Shown here: positions 1-12,900 of the stretch, piece after piece
Layout of the letters: the number at the start of each line of letters is the position of its first letter
How positions within the stretch are numbered: the first letter of the stretch is position 1
Assembly: GCF_048771995.1 (NCBI RefSeq)
Contig: NC_133063.1
Coordinates: 64,868,014-64,932,013 of the forward strand
Direction: 5' to 3'
Length of the DNA stretch: 64,000 nucleotides
DNA from: Taeniopygia guttata
Lineage: Eukaryota; Chordata; Aves; Passeriformes; Estrildidae
The notes under the pieces: generated by a model
What the model was told of the DNA's origin: nothing
Database searches by the model: none
Seen by the model: the letters and a program-made list of their open reading frames with translations, nothing else
Translations under genes and position numbers: made by a program

Positions 1-411
1 GTCACCCCAGAATATTACTGAGGAAGTCAGGGGTTCAGTGTCAACAAATCCTGTTACTCTGCTCACAGATCCTCCAAAGCTTTAAAAGCCAGACTGATGG
101 AAACTCCCCCCTGAGATCCCTCCCATTCAGGACACGGAAGCAGTTCACTGGGCTTGCCCTCCAGTACTGGCTTTCACCTACAAAAATGATCTGCTTTCAG
201 CGAGTCTTATATACTTACATACTTCCATCATATACAGAAGCAGTATCATTTAATATGTTTATATTTTTTTTCCCTCTGCTTCCATTGGATATCTTTTCCA
301 TGGAGATATTGCTATAGATTTGTCCATGTTTTCCAATGCCAGTAGGTCTGGTTCTGCCTCGCGGTCAGAGGCAGCCATGGAATGCCATCTGGAGAGGTCC
401 TTCTCAAGAAC

Positions 412-742
412 ACAATGACAGTATCACAGAGTTTTCTGGGTTGGAAGGGACTCACAAAGGTCATTGAGCCCGGCTCCTGGGCCTGCCCAGGATGGCCTCG
501 AGAATCACACCCTGTGCCCAAGAGCAGCATCCAAACTCTTTTTGAGCTCTCTCAGCCTTGGTGCTGTGACCCCTTCCCTGGGGAGGCTGTCCCAGTGGCC
601 AACCATCCTCTGGCTGAGGAACCTTTTCCTTATTTCCACTGGCACATCTTCCATGCCATTCTCCTGGGTCCTCTCACTGGCGCCAAGACGGAAGGGAGTA
701 GTGCGTGGCCTTCTGCTTCTCCTCTCGGGGAAGCTGCAGACC
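412..742 (-). mobile_element. CR1 non-LTR retrotransposon fragment
   Basis: The plus strand reads as the antisense of a CR1 3' end: a degenerate terminal-repeat start (tcacagag), then the typical ttggaaggga and ccttccctggggag segments, ending near ctctcggggaagctgcagacc. It is a 5'-truncated copy of about 330 bp in the intron before exon c. The same fragment occurs at the same place in every unit, so it predates the amplification. Boundaries are approximate. Confidence 0.8.
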
Positions 743-915
743 ACTGGAGGGTCCTGCCTCGGAAATTCCAAGTGCAAAAGGCAGCAATTCCACCAAACTG
801 AGGGGAGATGGGACAGAGGAGCTTGTGGTTTGCAATGATGAGGGGGAGAAGGAAGGCTAGCGACACATCTTGGCAGAGTGGCTTTTATCTGGAGCATTGT
901 TTTGCTCTCTTTCAG

Positions 916-3900
916 GTGAAAAGGAGAGGCACAAGGAAAAGGAAAGCAAGAGCCAACATTGAGCCGTGAGTTTTGGCACAGGGGTTAAAGGACAGCAAAC
1001 TTGAGGAATGGCGAGGAGCAGAACTGCTATTTCAGAGTCAGGCTGGGATTGGTTGAAGCCTGTGGTTCCACGGCAGGTGTCTCTTGGCCATTTGCCTTTC
1101 TTATGACCACCTCCTTCTTCCTTTAGGCACATCAATGTTGGCAGTGACTTTCAGGCTGAGCTCCCTGAGCTGCAGACCAGACCGCCAAGTGAAGATGAAG
1201 AGCCTGCAACCCTGGTCTGGAAGCCCTGGGGGGAAGATGACTCTGACATGCAAAAACCAGACAGAGGTAGCTGTCAAGCTCTTTTTCCGCCCCTGAGATA
1301 CTTGGGGGTGTGCAGGCTCTGCTTCTCTCCTTGTCTCGCCCATCTTCCCACGTGGGAGTCTAAGAGGCAAGGAGGATGCTTTTGCAGCAAAACAGGAAAA
1401 AGAACAGCCTTCCTGCTCCCCAAATTGGTCAGAGGCATTAGCCACTGGAAGAGGGGAGATTGGCCCCCACTTCTTATGACAGAAGCTGCTGTGAAGGCAG
1501 AGCCAGCATGTCTTGGGCCCCCGGTTCAGCTGCCCCTTTCTTTGCTCTCCTTTTCATGCTCTCCAGCCTGCACTTTCACGCTATTGTGCTTTCCTTCTGC
1601 CTTGTATGGCAACCGTTCCCTTTCCTCAGCTCAAGCCTGACTTGCGGTGGGTTTTTGTTGTGCTTGCAGTGAGAGAACTGTTGGACATGGCCAGCTCCCG
1701 TGGCCTTCCCAGGGCAGCAGCTAAGCTGGAGCTCGCCCTGCACTGCCTGCACCAGGCACGCGGCAGCGTTCCGGTAAGAAGCGGCTGTTTGGCTGCAGAG
1801 AAGAGTGGACAGGGAATTAAAATGGCCCGGGCACTGGGAGAGCCTTTCCTGGCTGCTCTTTGAAGAAGGGAGTTGACAAGAGGCAGAGCACTTTTGCTGC
1901 CTGCCGTGTCTCCTCCAGCTGCATCAGGGGTGATTCCAAATGGCTCGAGCAGGGAGAATGTCTCTCCTGGAGGCACCGGCGCAGGGTCCCGCAGCCTCCT
2001 CCCTTGTAAATCTCCTGCAGATCTGTGTTCTCTAAGACATTTTGAGGTGTATAGAGGGGAAATTCCAAGAAGCCTCCATGAGCTGGGGCAATTCTGGGCA
2101 CAGGAGGAGCATAAACCAAAATTGGGTTGGTCAGCAAAATGCCACTCCTGGGGACCGGGATCAAAGGCATGGGCAGCAAAAATGAGGGACTAGGAGCAAG
2201 CCACAATGTTGGACCCCTATGAGATGCCAGAAACTCTGAAGAGGCAAAGTAGCTGAAAGGCAGCATTTCTATTTTTCTGGCTCTTTTTTTGTTGTGGGGC
2301 AGCTAAAGTCTTTTTCCCTTTGATCTTGCAGGAGGCTCTGGAGATGCTGCTCTCGGGGGGGCCTCCAACACCTCAAGGCCATCCCTTGGCTGATTATCAC
2401 TACGCAGGTAAGCAAAGCAGAACTTGTTCCTTCACTGACAGATGCTGCCATGCCCTGAATTGCCCTGTCAAGCATTTCTGCTCAAACAAGTAACACCAGC
2501 ACATGGTCTCATCTTCTCTGGGGGCAGGGAAAGCACCAGCATCTACTCCTTCAGCTTGTTGTCCATGACTTTTTCCCTGGGCAATGCCTGCTCTTGTCTT
2601 CATTGCCTTCTGAGGGAGCAGACATGTACACACGAGACGGATGGATGGCGCCGCTTTTGTTTCGGCAGCCAATGGGATCTACTTCAAGCGGAGAGAGGGA
2701 TCAATTTACCTGCTGCTTTTTATTGCCAGGCTCGGACAGATGGACACCTGAAGAGCAGGAGTCCTTCCAAAAGGCTTTCCACACCTATGGCAAGGATTTT
2801 CATCTCATCCAGAAGCAGGTAAAGCCATAGGACATTCTTTCTACTTGAGAAGATCATCAAAAGGAGATGTTGCTTCTTTCTGGTACCAAGTACCGGAACT
2901 CAGTCTCTCTCTTCTCAAGCACCAAAAATGTTAAAGTAGTAATGAAATGGGAAAAGGAATGCCTACATGAAAATGATGATCCTGCCTCTCCTGCCCTTGT
3001 GTCCAAGCTCTTTTGGAAGATGAAGGCTTATTCTCTCAGAGTTGTCTCATAGGTGTGCTGGTGCTTGTAGCGCGACTCGGTCCGCTCCGACTGAGTCGGG
3101 GACTTCGGGCACGCTACGACGGTAATAAAGAGAGTCTTCCACCAGGCGGGGTCTCTCAGGCGGCTTTATTCCGAGGGTTAACAGAGGGAAGGCGAGGAGG
3201 GCGAAGGGAAGCAACCACTCAGAGGGCGAGCCAGCTCTGAGAGCCCCGAACCAGGGCGGGGCAGGGTATATAACTGTAACAGGGAAGGAGGGTCAAGGGG
3301 TAGAGCATCCAACCGGGTGAGGGTATGAGGGTGGAGTCAACGGAGAGTGACATGGCAACGGCCAACCGGGATAGAGGGAAGGAGTGGTTTCGAGGGAGGA
3401 ACCAATGGGGGTACAAAGAACTTAGAACTTTCCAGAACGAAGGGAAGGGGTACAAAATGATTGACATAAACTGGGGGAAGGGAGAACAGATAACAGACAA
3501 CTTGGGAGGCGGGAAAACTACACATCTGTGGCCTCCCATGGCAATGCAGGGAGGTCACTAGCCACACCCCCTCCCACATCTCCCCCGTCTTTATTAACTA
3601 AATAAGCGGAACCGAAAGTCTTAACTAAATATTGTTTAAAAATGGCTAAAGCGATGAAAATAAGGAAAATAATAACTAAAATCCAGATAAGTCCTTTAAC
3701 GATGGGGGCTGCCCATCCGGGGATGCCCCACTGCGAGAATGTCTTGTCTATAGGGTCAGCAGCCGATGGGTTCTCAGTCTTTAAGTCTTTTACTTGCTCT
3801 TTTATCTGTTGGATGTGGGCCTGGATGGATTTGCTTCTCGATGACAGATTGAAGCAGCACAGCCCGTCAAAGTCCTCGCAGCTGTGGCCATGGGCTAATA

Positions 3901-6900
3901 GGAGAAAGTCTATCGCAGCCCGATTTTGGAGGGTTGCATGCCTGGTGGTTTGCTCGTCCGCCAAAAGGTCTGAGAGGGCGGCCGACGTAGCGTTGGCATT
4001 CTTGTTTACCCAGCACTCCAGGTGAGAAAGCTCACCAAGGGCTTTTGCTGCTGCGTACCATGGAAGGAATATGGACGCAGCGATTCTCTTTGTCTTGCCC
4101 CAATTGTACAACTGTGAATCACAATTTGAGTCGAATTGGTCGTATGAACGTTTCTTGCGAGCCAATTGTTTTTCCTTCCTCCATTCTAAAATCTGGGTTT
4201 TATTCGGAGTGAGAGTCGCAAGCTTGCCAAGGCTACATGGTCCTCCCTGGAGCCGAGATGGAATGCCTGACCATACTCTGTCTCCACAGATAAGAAACAT
4301 TCCCTTGGGCAACACCTTAGGACGTGTGGAAGAAACCGAAACTACCTGGCTGGTGTAATTGCACCAGGTTTGGCTATTATATTTTTTGCTTAAAGGTGTT
4401 ACATCCTTTCTGTATGTATTCTTGGCCAAGTCAAGTCCATGCCAATTCTGACTTGGCCTTCTATAGTAAAATTTTACGCAGTATTCTGCGTGAGAGGACC
4501 CCAGCAGGTCCAATTCTTGGGGTTCCTCTTTACTGTTTGATAGAATTTTTGTCCACTCGTCCCAAGTGTCGACCGGGTTGGGTCTCTTACCCGTGGTTCG
4601 GAGTAGGTCGGAGTTGAAAACTGGCCAATCGTCGGCAACCAGGGGAACCCCCACCAGGCATGTGGACAAGGGGTTGTCCACACTGCCCATGGCCAAACAT
4701 AGATTGTCCTGCTGCAAGGACTTGGCGAGCGTGACCCACACGTTCTCTTTCGGCTGCTGAACAATCCAGCCGTCCGCCGCTTGTAGCCACAGGATGACAA
4801 AGGCCACGGCGACGGCCAGCTGGGTGCAGTGGAGCGATTCCTGATGTTTCTCCCGGATTGGTGACTTGTGGGCAGCCATCCTTATTCTATTAACACAAGG
4901 GACAAACGTAAATAACAGAAAAGGTTTGGTTCCCTCCCCTCCCAGCTCCCCCTTTCGGGTTAAAAAGGAAATAATTTAGGGCACAGGGGTATAGGGAAGG
5001 CGGGTAAGGTAAGGGGGTAAGGGAAAGGTAACTGGAGGGGAAGGGGTATTTTGAAATGTCGAGTCCGGTGGGTGGTACAGTCTGGTGATGAGGACTCGGG
5101 ACACCAAGTTGGGACGGCTCCCGGTCCTCTTCTTCTTTCGTCTTCTCCACGCGACTGCGTCATCCGGTGTCGTGGGAGACGCAGCCTGTGGGTTCTGTGG
5201 TGACGGTGGTCCTGCAGCTGGGGCATCTTCTAGGAATGGCTTCACGTATTTCCCCGGAATCCACTTTGGGCCATTAGCTGTCGAAACACAGGCATACCCT
5301 CTCCCCCAGGTTATTAAGGGAAAGGGCCCTGTGATGGCTCGGGATTCCGGGTCCCGGACAAGGACCGGTGGGCGCTCCTTCAAAAGTGCTCGAGTGGTAT
5401 TCGTAAAGTGCCTGATGACGGGCGGGTCTGGCTCACGGTCAGTGCAATTTAAGAAATTCAGTACATAAAGTGCTTTACAAAGGCGCTCGACCGGAGTCAT
5501 GGACAACGCCGCGTCATGTTGCTGATCGAGCAATCTTTTCAGTTCTTTGTGGGAGCGCTCCACTATGGCCTGCCCTGTGGGATTGTGAGGAATTCCGGTG
5601 GTATGTTTGATACCCCATTGCTGCAGAAACAGTTCGAATTGTTTCGAGGTGAGTCCCGGGCCGTTGTCGGTCTTAATTGCCTTCGGGACTCCCAGTGTCG
5701 CGAATGCCATGAATAAGTGTTTTTTCGCATCTTTCGTCTTTTCTCCAGTATGGAGAGAGGCGAAGATGGCACCTGAAAATGTGTCAACTGACACATGTAT
5801 GTATTTGAGACGGCCAAAAGCATTGTAGTGTGTCACATCCATTTGCCACAGCTCCAAAGCTCCCAGTCCCCGGGGGTTAACCCCTGACGCCACTGGTGGA
5901 AGGGCGAGGGACTGACAGCTGGGGCAAGTGGCGAGGATGGCCTTGGCCTGTTCTTTCGAGATTTTGAATTGCCTGGCAAGGGCAGGAGCGTTTTGGTGAA
6001 AAAACGCATGGCTGAGCCTTGCCTGTGCAAAGATGTCTGGGACGGTATTAGTAATTGCATGTACAGAAGAAGAGGTGGTGGCGATAACCGCTGCTAAATG
6101 GTCCGCCCTCCGGTTACCCTCAGCGATGGCTCCTGGCAGGTCTGTGTGTGCCCGGACGTGCATTACGTGATAGGGTTGCTCGCGGTGGGAGATCAGCCAA
6201 ATTAATTCCGTGAGCAACCCGAATAATTTCTTGTTTTGAATTTCTTTGAGCATGGCGTGTTCTGCCCGCTCTGCTATCCCGGCCACATACGCCGAATCAG
6301 TAACTAGATTGAAAGGCTGTTGGAATTTTTTGAATGCTCTCACGACCGCAGCAAGTTCTGCGATCTGGGGGGAACCCTCAACGATTTGGATGTCAGACTC
6401 CCACTTCTGACTCTCCGGGTCCTTCCAAGTGATCACTGATTTGTGGGATTTCCCCGACCCATCAGTGAACACTGTGAGAGCATCTTTAATTGGTGTTTTA
6501 CTTTTGTAGGATTTTGGGGCCAAATAGAAGGTATCCTTAAACAATTTATGTTTAGGATAATGTATGGAGATTTGGCCGGGGTAGCTGTCCAGAGAAATTT
6601 GTAAATTTTCGTTGGTTTGCAGTAGTGACTCCAATTGTTCCAGATTTAAAGGGACATAAATGCACGCCGGATCGCACCCTGCGAGGGTCTGGAGGCGTTG
6701 CCTGCCTTTAATGATGAGTTTGGCCATCAATTCAGCGGGTGTGGAGATGGTCTTTGGGGGCTGGTGCGGAAGGAACAGCCACTCGATGATAAGGAGTGGG
6801 TCCTTACGCCCAGCATCCCACTGAAACAGCAACCCATGGAAGTTTGGGCACTTACCCAAGATGGCAAGGGTAATGGGAAGGACCCGGTCCACACGGTGCG

Positions 6901-9900
6901 CCTGGCGGGATCTGATGGCCTCCGCAACTCTCTCCAGGGCTCCCTTCGCGGCAGGTGTCAGCTCGCGTGGAGAAGCCAGGTCGCCGTCTCCTCGCAGGAG
7001 TTCGAAGAGGGGCGCCAGCTCCTCCGTGGTGAGTCCCAGGAGAGGTCGGATCCATGTGATGGTGCCGCAGATCTGCTGCAGATCCCGCAGGGTCCGTGGG
7101 TCGTCTTTGATGGTCACCGACTGGGGCGCGACGGTCCTTCCAGTGATGGTGATGCCCAAGTACTTCCATGGGGCGGAGAGCTGGATCTTTTCCTCCGCAA
7201 TCTGAAAACCCGCATCCTTGATGGCTTTTATTGTCTTATTAAGTGCTGCGCGGAGATAGGTGGTCGTCTCCGCGCAGACAAGGACGTCGTCCATGTAATG
7301 TAGAATGATGGCTTCAGGGAAAAGCCGGCGGATTGGCGAAAGAACCTGTGCTACAAAGGTTTGGCAGAGCACTGGAGAATTTTTCATTCCCTGGGGCAAG
7401 GTGGTCCATTGATACCTTTTATAAGGTTCCGCCCGATTAATTGATGGGACGGAAAAGGCGAACCTGGGGGCATCTCCAGGATACAGGGGGATGTTAAAAA
7501 AGCAGTCCTTGATATCAATGACTGCGAGCTGCCAATCCCGGGGAAGCATGGAGGGTGAGGGAAGCCCAGGCTGGAGGGGGCCCATGTCTTCAATGACATC
7601 ATTTACCCTGCGGAGGTCCTGGAGCAGGCGCCACTTGTCTTTGCCAGGTTTTTTAATCACAAAGACAGGGGTGTTCCAAGGGCTGGTGGAGGGTATTAAA
7701 TGCCCAAGGCGCACCTGCTCCTCAACAAGTTCGTTGAGCGCCTTTAGTTTTTCCTCCACAAGGGGCCACTGATCCACCCACACCGGAACATCGGTCTTCC
7801 AATTCAACGGTGGGGAGGTGCGCTCCGCAGTGGCCCACACTAAAAATCCCACGCAGGGCTAGGGATGTCAAGGCGGGCACCCCACTGGGACAATACGTCC
7901 CTGCCTAACAGCATGATGTTGGAAGAAACCACAAATGGTCGAATTGTGGCTATTTGTCCCTCTGGTCCCTCCACACTTACCAAGCGTCGACTGCGCATGG
8001 AGTTGACAGCTCCACCCACTCCGGAGATTGTGCCACAAGGGGGCACTAACTCCCAGTCGCGGGGCCACTTTGCCCTGGGAATGATGGTGACATCCGCCCC
8101 AGTGTCTGCCATTAGGTCCATCGCCACCGACTTTCCCTGTAACGAAAGCACAGTTCGGATTATAGGTCTTTCTTTAGTTACATTTTGAGTCAGAAACACA
8201 TGAATGTCCTGTTCAGAGTTCCGTTCAGAGAGGTCGTTTGAGTCCAGCAGATAGAGCAGGGCGAAGGGGAGTCCTCTGCCCAAGGTGTAGGGGGGCTCAT
8301 GGCAGGTGACCGAGACCGTTACCTCGGACCCCGGCGGGACACACACCACTTCAGGGATGATGGAGATCCTGTCGGGTGTGTGCCTTGCGTCTCCGACGAT
8401 GAGGACGGTCGCCTCGCTCTGGCAGTGAGGGGGCTCCAGGAACCCCGCGGGGACTCTCACCAGGTCCTCATCCTGGAAGGTGACAGTCATGGAGCTCTTG
8501 AGGACCCGGCGGCGGCCAGGATCTAAGTTGGCCGTTCTTCGGAGGAGGCGAAGTCCGTCGTCGGTGCTCCGCCAATCCTCCAAAACTGTCCCCTGGGCCA
8601 TTGGTCCTCCCGGATAGTAGGGAGGCTCGGGCGCTGAGAAGGGCCATTTGTTGTCCTCACGCGGCCCCTCCTCGCGCTCCGCGGCCCGTTTCCCGCCGGC
8701 TGGTATGACGGGAAAGAGTTCCTGGGTGGGGGTCTTGGGGAAGGCATATACGGGTTGTAAAACTGCTCCGGGGGCCAGTGTGGACAGTTCGCTTGTATGT
8801 GGCCCATCTGGCCACACCCGAAGCAGCGCACAGTGTTCATATTTAACATTGCCTCCCCCACCCCTTTACTCACTGCCATTGCGACCGTTACCTCGGTAGA
8901 TGTTGCTTTGACGCATGCCTCCACCATCTGGGAGATGGTGGGCTCGGGGTCCTGCGGTAACGCCCTCAAGATCTTCTTGGTCTCCGCAGAGGCGTTGGTC
9001 ACTGCCATCTTTCGGAGGAGCTCTTCCCTCGCCGCAGGGTGTTCTATCTGCTTCTCTATGGCCTCTCTGAGGCGGTCGACAAATTTGATGAAGGACTCGT
9101 CCGGTCCTTGGAGAATGGTGGAAAAACTTTGGGAGGGAGTTCTGCCGTCCGGTATTTTCAGTAGCGCGGCACGGCCAGCCTCTCTGATGTCATCGAGGAG
9201 CGCAATTGGTAGTTGGATTTGGTCCTCTGGCTGGCCGAACTCTCCATCTCCCGCAACAGCCTCCATTACCTCATCACCCGTGCCCAGGGTCGCTGCTAGG
9301 TTGTGCTTTATAATGAGAGGTTTCAGCAGCTTTTTCCACTGAACCTCCCAAAGCAGCAGTTCCGTGGGGGACAACAGGGATTTGGCAATGTACTTGATAT
9401 CATGCTGTACCAGTGTCCGTCCGGAAAAAGTAAGGTCCAGTACATTTTTAAAGAATGGCGACTCGCGGCCATAGTCCTTTGCTGCTTTCCTCAGCTCCTT
9501 CACCTCAGCGTATGGCACTTGCTCCCACCGGGGCCGTTTTCCCCTCTCCCTTATCACCGGTGCCGCAAAAGGCCCAAGGTCACGGGCGAGGTCTAAGTCC
9601 CCGTCCTCGATGGCCGCTGCCCGTATCTTAGCCCACCCGCCTCCCGACCTAGGTGTGGGCCGGGGGCTGTCCCTGTCCTCATCCTCTTCGGAGGATGAGG
9701 CAGGACGGGTGAGGGCCTTGAACCTCTCCCTGACCGTTGGGCTCCGGTGGCGTGGAGCCCCGCAGGCCAAGATGGCCTGCTTCCGGCCAGGCCTACTTCC
9801 GGTTCCGGTAGCGTGGGAACCGGAAGTGGCTGGAGAGGGGGAGGCGGGACTAGGCCCACCTCCCGGGGCGGGGCCTTCCGGCAGGGAGTTCCCACCCACA

Positions 9901-12900
9901 GGGGCGTGGCCTTCCTGTAGGCCGGTCCCTCCCACCGGGGGCCCACCCAGGGGCGCGGTCAAGGGGACGGAAGGGGCGGGTCCCGACGATGACACCATCG
10001 ACGCATCTGATGGGGCGGGACCCGACGCAGGGGCGGCACTCGACGTAGGAGGGGTCAATGGGGAAATGGCGGGAACCCGAGGGGGGTAGGGAGGAGCTGG
10101 GACGCCATTTTGTGGCGCCTCTGATGCCAGCTCGGCCATGCGGCCGGCGCCATTTTGTGCTGTATGCTGGCACAGATTAGGAATTGAACAGCAAGGTTTT
10201 AAACTGGGGACAGGGGTCTGAGGGTCTTGGGACGAGGAAAGGGTCGAACTGGGGTGGCCAGTCCCAGGTCGAAAAGAGGACAGGATGGGACGGGGAGCAG
10301 CAGGGAGACGGTGGCAACCCTGTGCCGGACTTTGGCAGGGTCTGCTGCCCGACCCACCCTTAGGGGAAAAAGGGTTAGGAGTGGGGGGGACGGAATGAGG
10401 GTTAGGGAAACTGGGGGCCCAACTCTCCCGTTTTGATTTAAATAACGTAAAAATAGAATGAAATAAAGGAAAGAAACGTCCCACTTTAAAATTTCCCTTA
10501 ACTTGTAAATCGTATAATAAACGCCCGACTTTTCCCCAAAACTGAACCGAATTAAAATCTTCCTGCGCAGTGTCAGGAAGGTGGTCAAAAATTAAGTTAA
10601 TTAAGGCTTTTAAATCCCTTTTGTTAAAAGAAATATTTCCCAGAACGAGGGAGGACTTAACATGGGAATAAAAATCCCGCCGAGCCGGAGACATACGGTT
10701 TCCCATTATGTCAATAGGGCTAAAAAATTCCCCAAGGAGGCAAAGGAAAACAGAAAAGAAAAGAGACGGGGTCAGGTGCCAGACGGGGCACGAAAAACTC
10801 ACCACAAAGGACGCCCGTCGAAAAGAAGATGGCCTCAAAGGGGGGTGGAAGCGCTGCAGGTCCGGAGTGCGAGGGAGCTTCACCGAAGCTGCTGTTCCTG
10901 CTCCTCCGGGTGTCTGCAGCCCACGAGGCGAGGGGTCTTCAGAAAACGAAGCACCGTCGTCCGTGGAACCACGTCCGAACGGCGCTTGATTTCCTCGGGC
11001 AGCCGGCTCACGGAGTCGAAGCTGTCGAGGAGACGCTCTCCGCTTGACTCCGTGCAGGGGTCAGCGTGTTCGGGCGCCAGTTGTAGCGCGACTCGGTCCG
11101 CTCCGACTGAGTCGGGGACTTCGGGCACGCTACGATGGTAATAAAGAGAGTCTTCCACCAGGCGGGGTCTCTCAGGCGGCTTTATTCCGAGGGTTAACAG
11201 AGGGAAGGCGAGGAGGGCGAAGGGAAGCAACCACTCAGAGGGCGAGCCAGCTCTGAGAGCCCCGAACCAGGGCGGGGCAGGGTATATAACTGTAACAGGG
11301 AAGGAGGGTCAAGGGGTAGAGCATCCAACCGGGTGAGGGTATGAGGGTGGAGTCAACGGAGAGTGACATGGCAACGGCCAACCGGGATAGAGGGAAGGAG
11401 TGGTTTCGAGGGAGGAACCAATGGGGGTACAAAGAACTTAGAACTTTCCAGAACGAAGGGAAGGGGTACAAAATGATTGACATAAACTGGGGGAAGGGAG
11501 AACAGATAACAGACAACTTGGGAGGCGGGAAAACTACACATCTGTGGCCTCCCATGGCAATGCAGGGAGGTCACTAGCCACACCCCCTCCCACAGGTGCT
11601 TCCACAACACACCGTGCTGGGATAACTGGAGTGAAATGGGGAAAGAACTGTGCTAGATGATTTGCTTTTGATCTGCACATTACATCTGTTACCATGTAGC
11701 ATAACACAGGGTTTATTACATTGTATAATGCCTCTCTTACTCCACATTGATCTCATTTTACACCCTACTCAATTTACTCCAGGATTTTACTTCCTAGGTT
11801 ATACCATATCCTACTTTTTCTCCAATGCACCCTACAGGATTTTACAGTCCTTCTTTTTCTCTTCACAACAGATTCAGAGTAAGACCGTGGCACAGTGTGT
11901 GGAGTACTACTATTCCTGGAAAAAAGAGCGTAGGGTTGCCAGCGCTCTTGCTCAGGTGAGCGGGAAGGAGATGGAGACATGCCAGGAAGGTCAAGAAAGT
12001 GGGAGAAGGGGACAAAACCCGCTGGTGAGCCATGCGAGACGCTCCTTTGCCAGGATCACATTGTCCCATGCACTGGGGAAGGTGCAGCAGATGCTGCCCC
12101 CGCGTTTCATTGTGCTGCTGCCCTGAAATCCCAGAGCATAACTTTGACCCAACAAAGCAGCACCATCACCAAAATGGGCTTTGACTCTCTCTAGATTGCT
12201 TTCTCAAGGGCTGGCACCCTCGCTGATTCCAATCAGATCCTTAATTCCCCACTGCTTGCTAACATCAGTCATCTGGGCTGCATTCATGGAGGTGCTGCAG
12301 ATTTTCAGGGATCTTTTATAGCACCCCAGCATACTCCCCAAGGAGGAGTTGCTGATGCTGTGGCTCCGTTAAAACTTTCCTTACCGGCAAACAGCTATAT
12401 GGTTCAGAGAAAGAGAGAGAGAAAGAGATTCTTTTGGGTAGTAGAAAATTGGTAACCATGTGCCTTCACTAATTTGACTGAATTTATTTTGACCCATTCC
12501 CTAGACATTTGTGGAGGAAAACTAGAGAGAGATAAACAGATGTTAGGCAGAGAGGTATAAATAAGAAATGTCAATAGAACTAGAGATACCCATGTCTTTA
12601 TGCCACCCCTTTGGGCTGTAGAAAAGAGGAATATTTTCCTGCAAGCGCTGAATTGGCAGCCTGCTGCCAAATCCAGCCATTTTCTCAGCTCTTCAGGGTT
12701 TGGAGGAATTTGCTTAGGCCGATAGAGTTTTCTGCTGGACGCTCTGATTGACAGCTCTCTGAGAGGCAGGAAACATTGATAAGGACTCTTTGATTTGCAG
12801 ACTGTGGACAAAGCAAAGAGGAGCAAAAGCCCTCCCAGAAAGGAGGACGGGGAGCCAGGGAAGAGAAGCCGCAAGAGGGCTCGCAGCGCCGAGTGTCCCT

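Larger units (their letters stand above)
3066..11594 (-). mobile_element. Full-length endogenous retrovirus (8529 bp)
   Basis: Complete provirus in antisense to the host gene. In viral order: 5' LTR (11082-11594), primer binding site, leader with splice donor, gag, pro, pol, env, polypurine tract, 3' LTR (3066-3578). It begins TG and ends CA and is flanked by 6-bp duplications. The length excess of unit 1 (8535 bp) equals provirus plus one duplication. All four genes are open. Expression is betaretrovirus-like (gag/pro/pol in three frames, two -1 shifts) and RT/RNase H/IN look class II (ERV-K/beta-like). Env has the covalent-type CX6CC transmembrane subunit resembling alpharetroviruses. Only one LTR-LTR difference was seen, so the insertion is very recent. 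Confidence 0.97.

Noticed and set aside
6698..7303. Plus-strand open frames inside the provirus (also 8797-9342 and 9610-10089)
   Set aside because: They are shadows opposite pol and gag with no motif of their own.
10707..10883. In-frame 59-codon N-terminal extension of gag
   Set aside because: It has no ATG (starts at GTG) and contains the strong splice donor; the MGN start at 10706 fits myristoylated Gag.
12406..12431. GA-rich purine run
   Set aside because: A short simple-sequence tract common in introns; no further signal attached.
12556..12563. TATAAATA in the h-i intron
   Set aside because: A chance AT-rich match inside an intron; the inter-gene spacer has a better placed candidate promoter.
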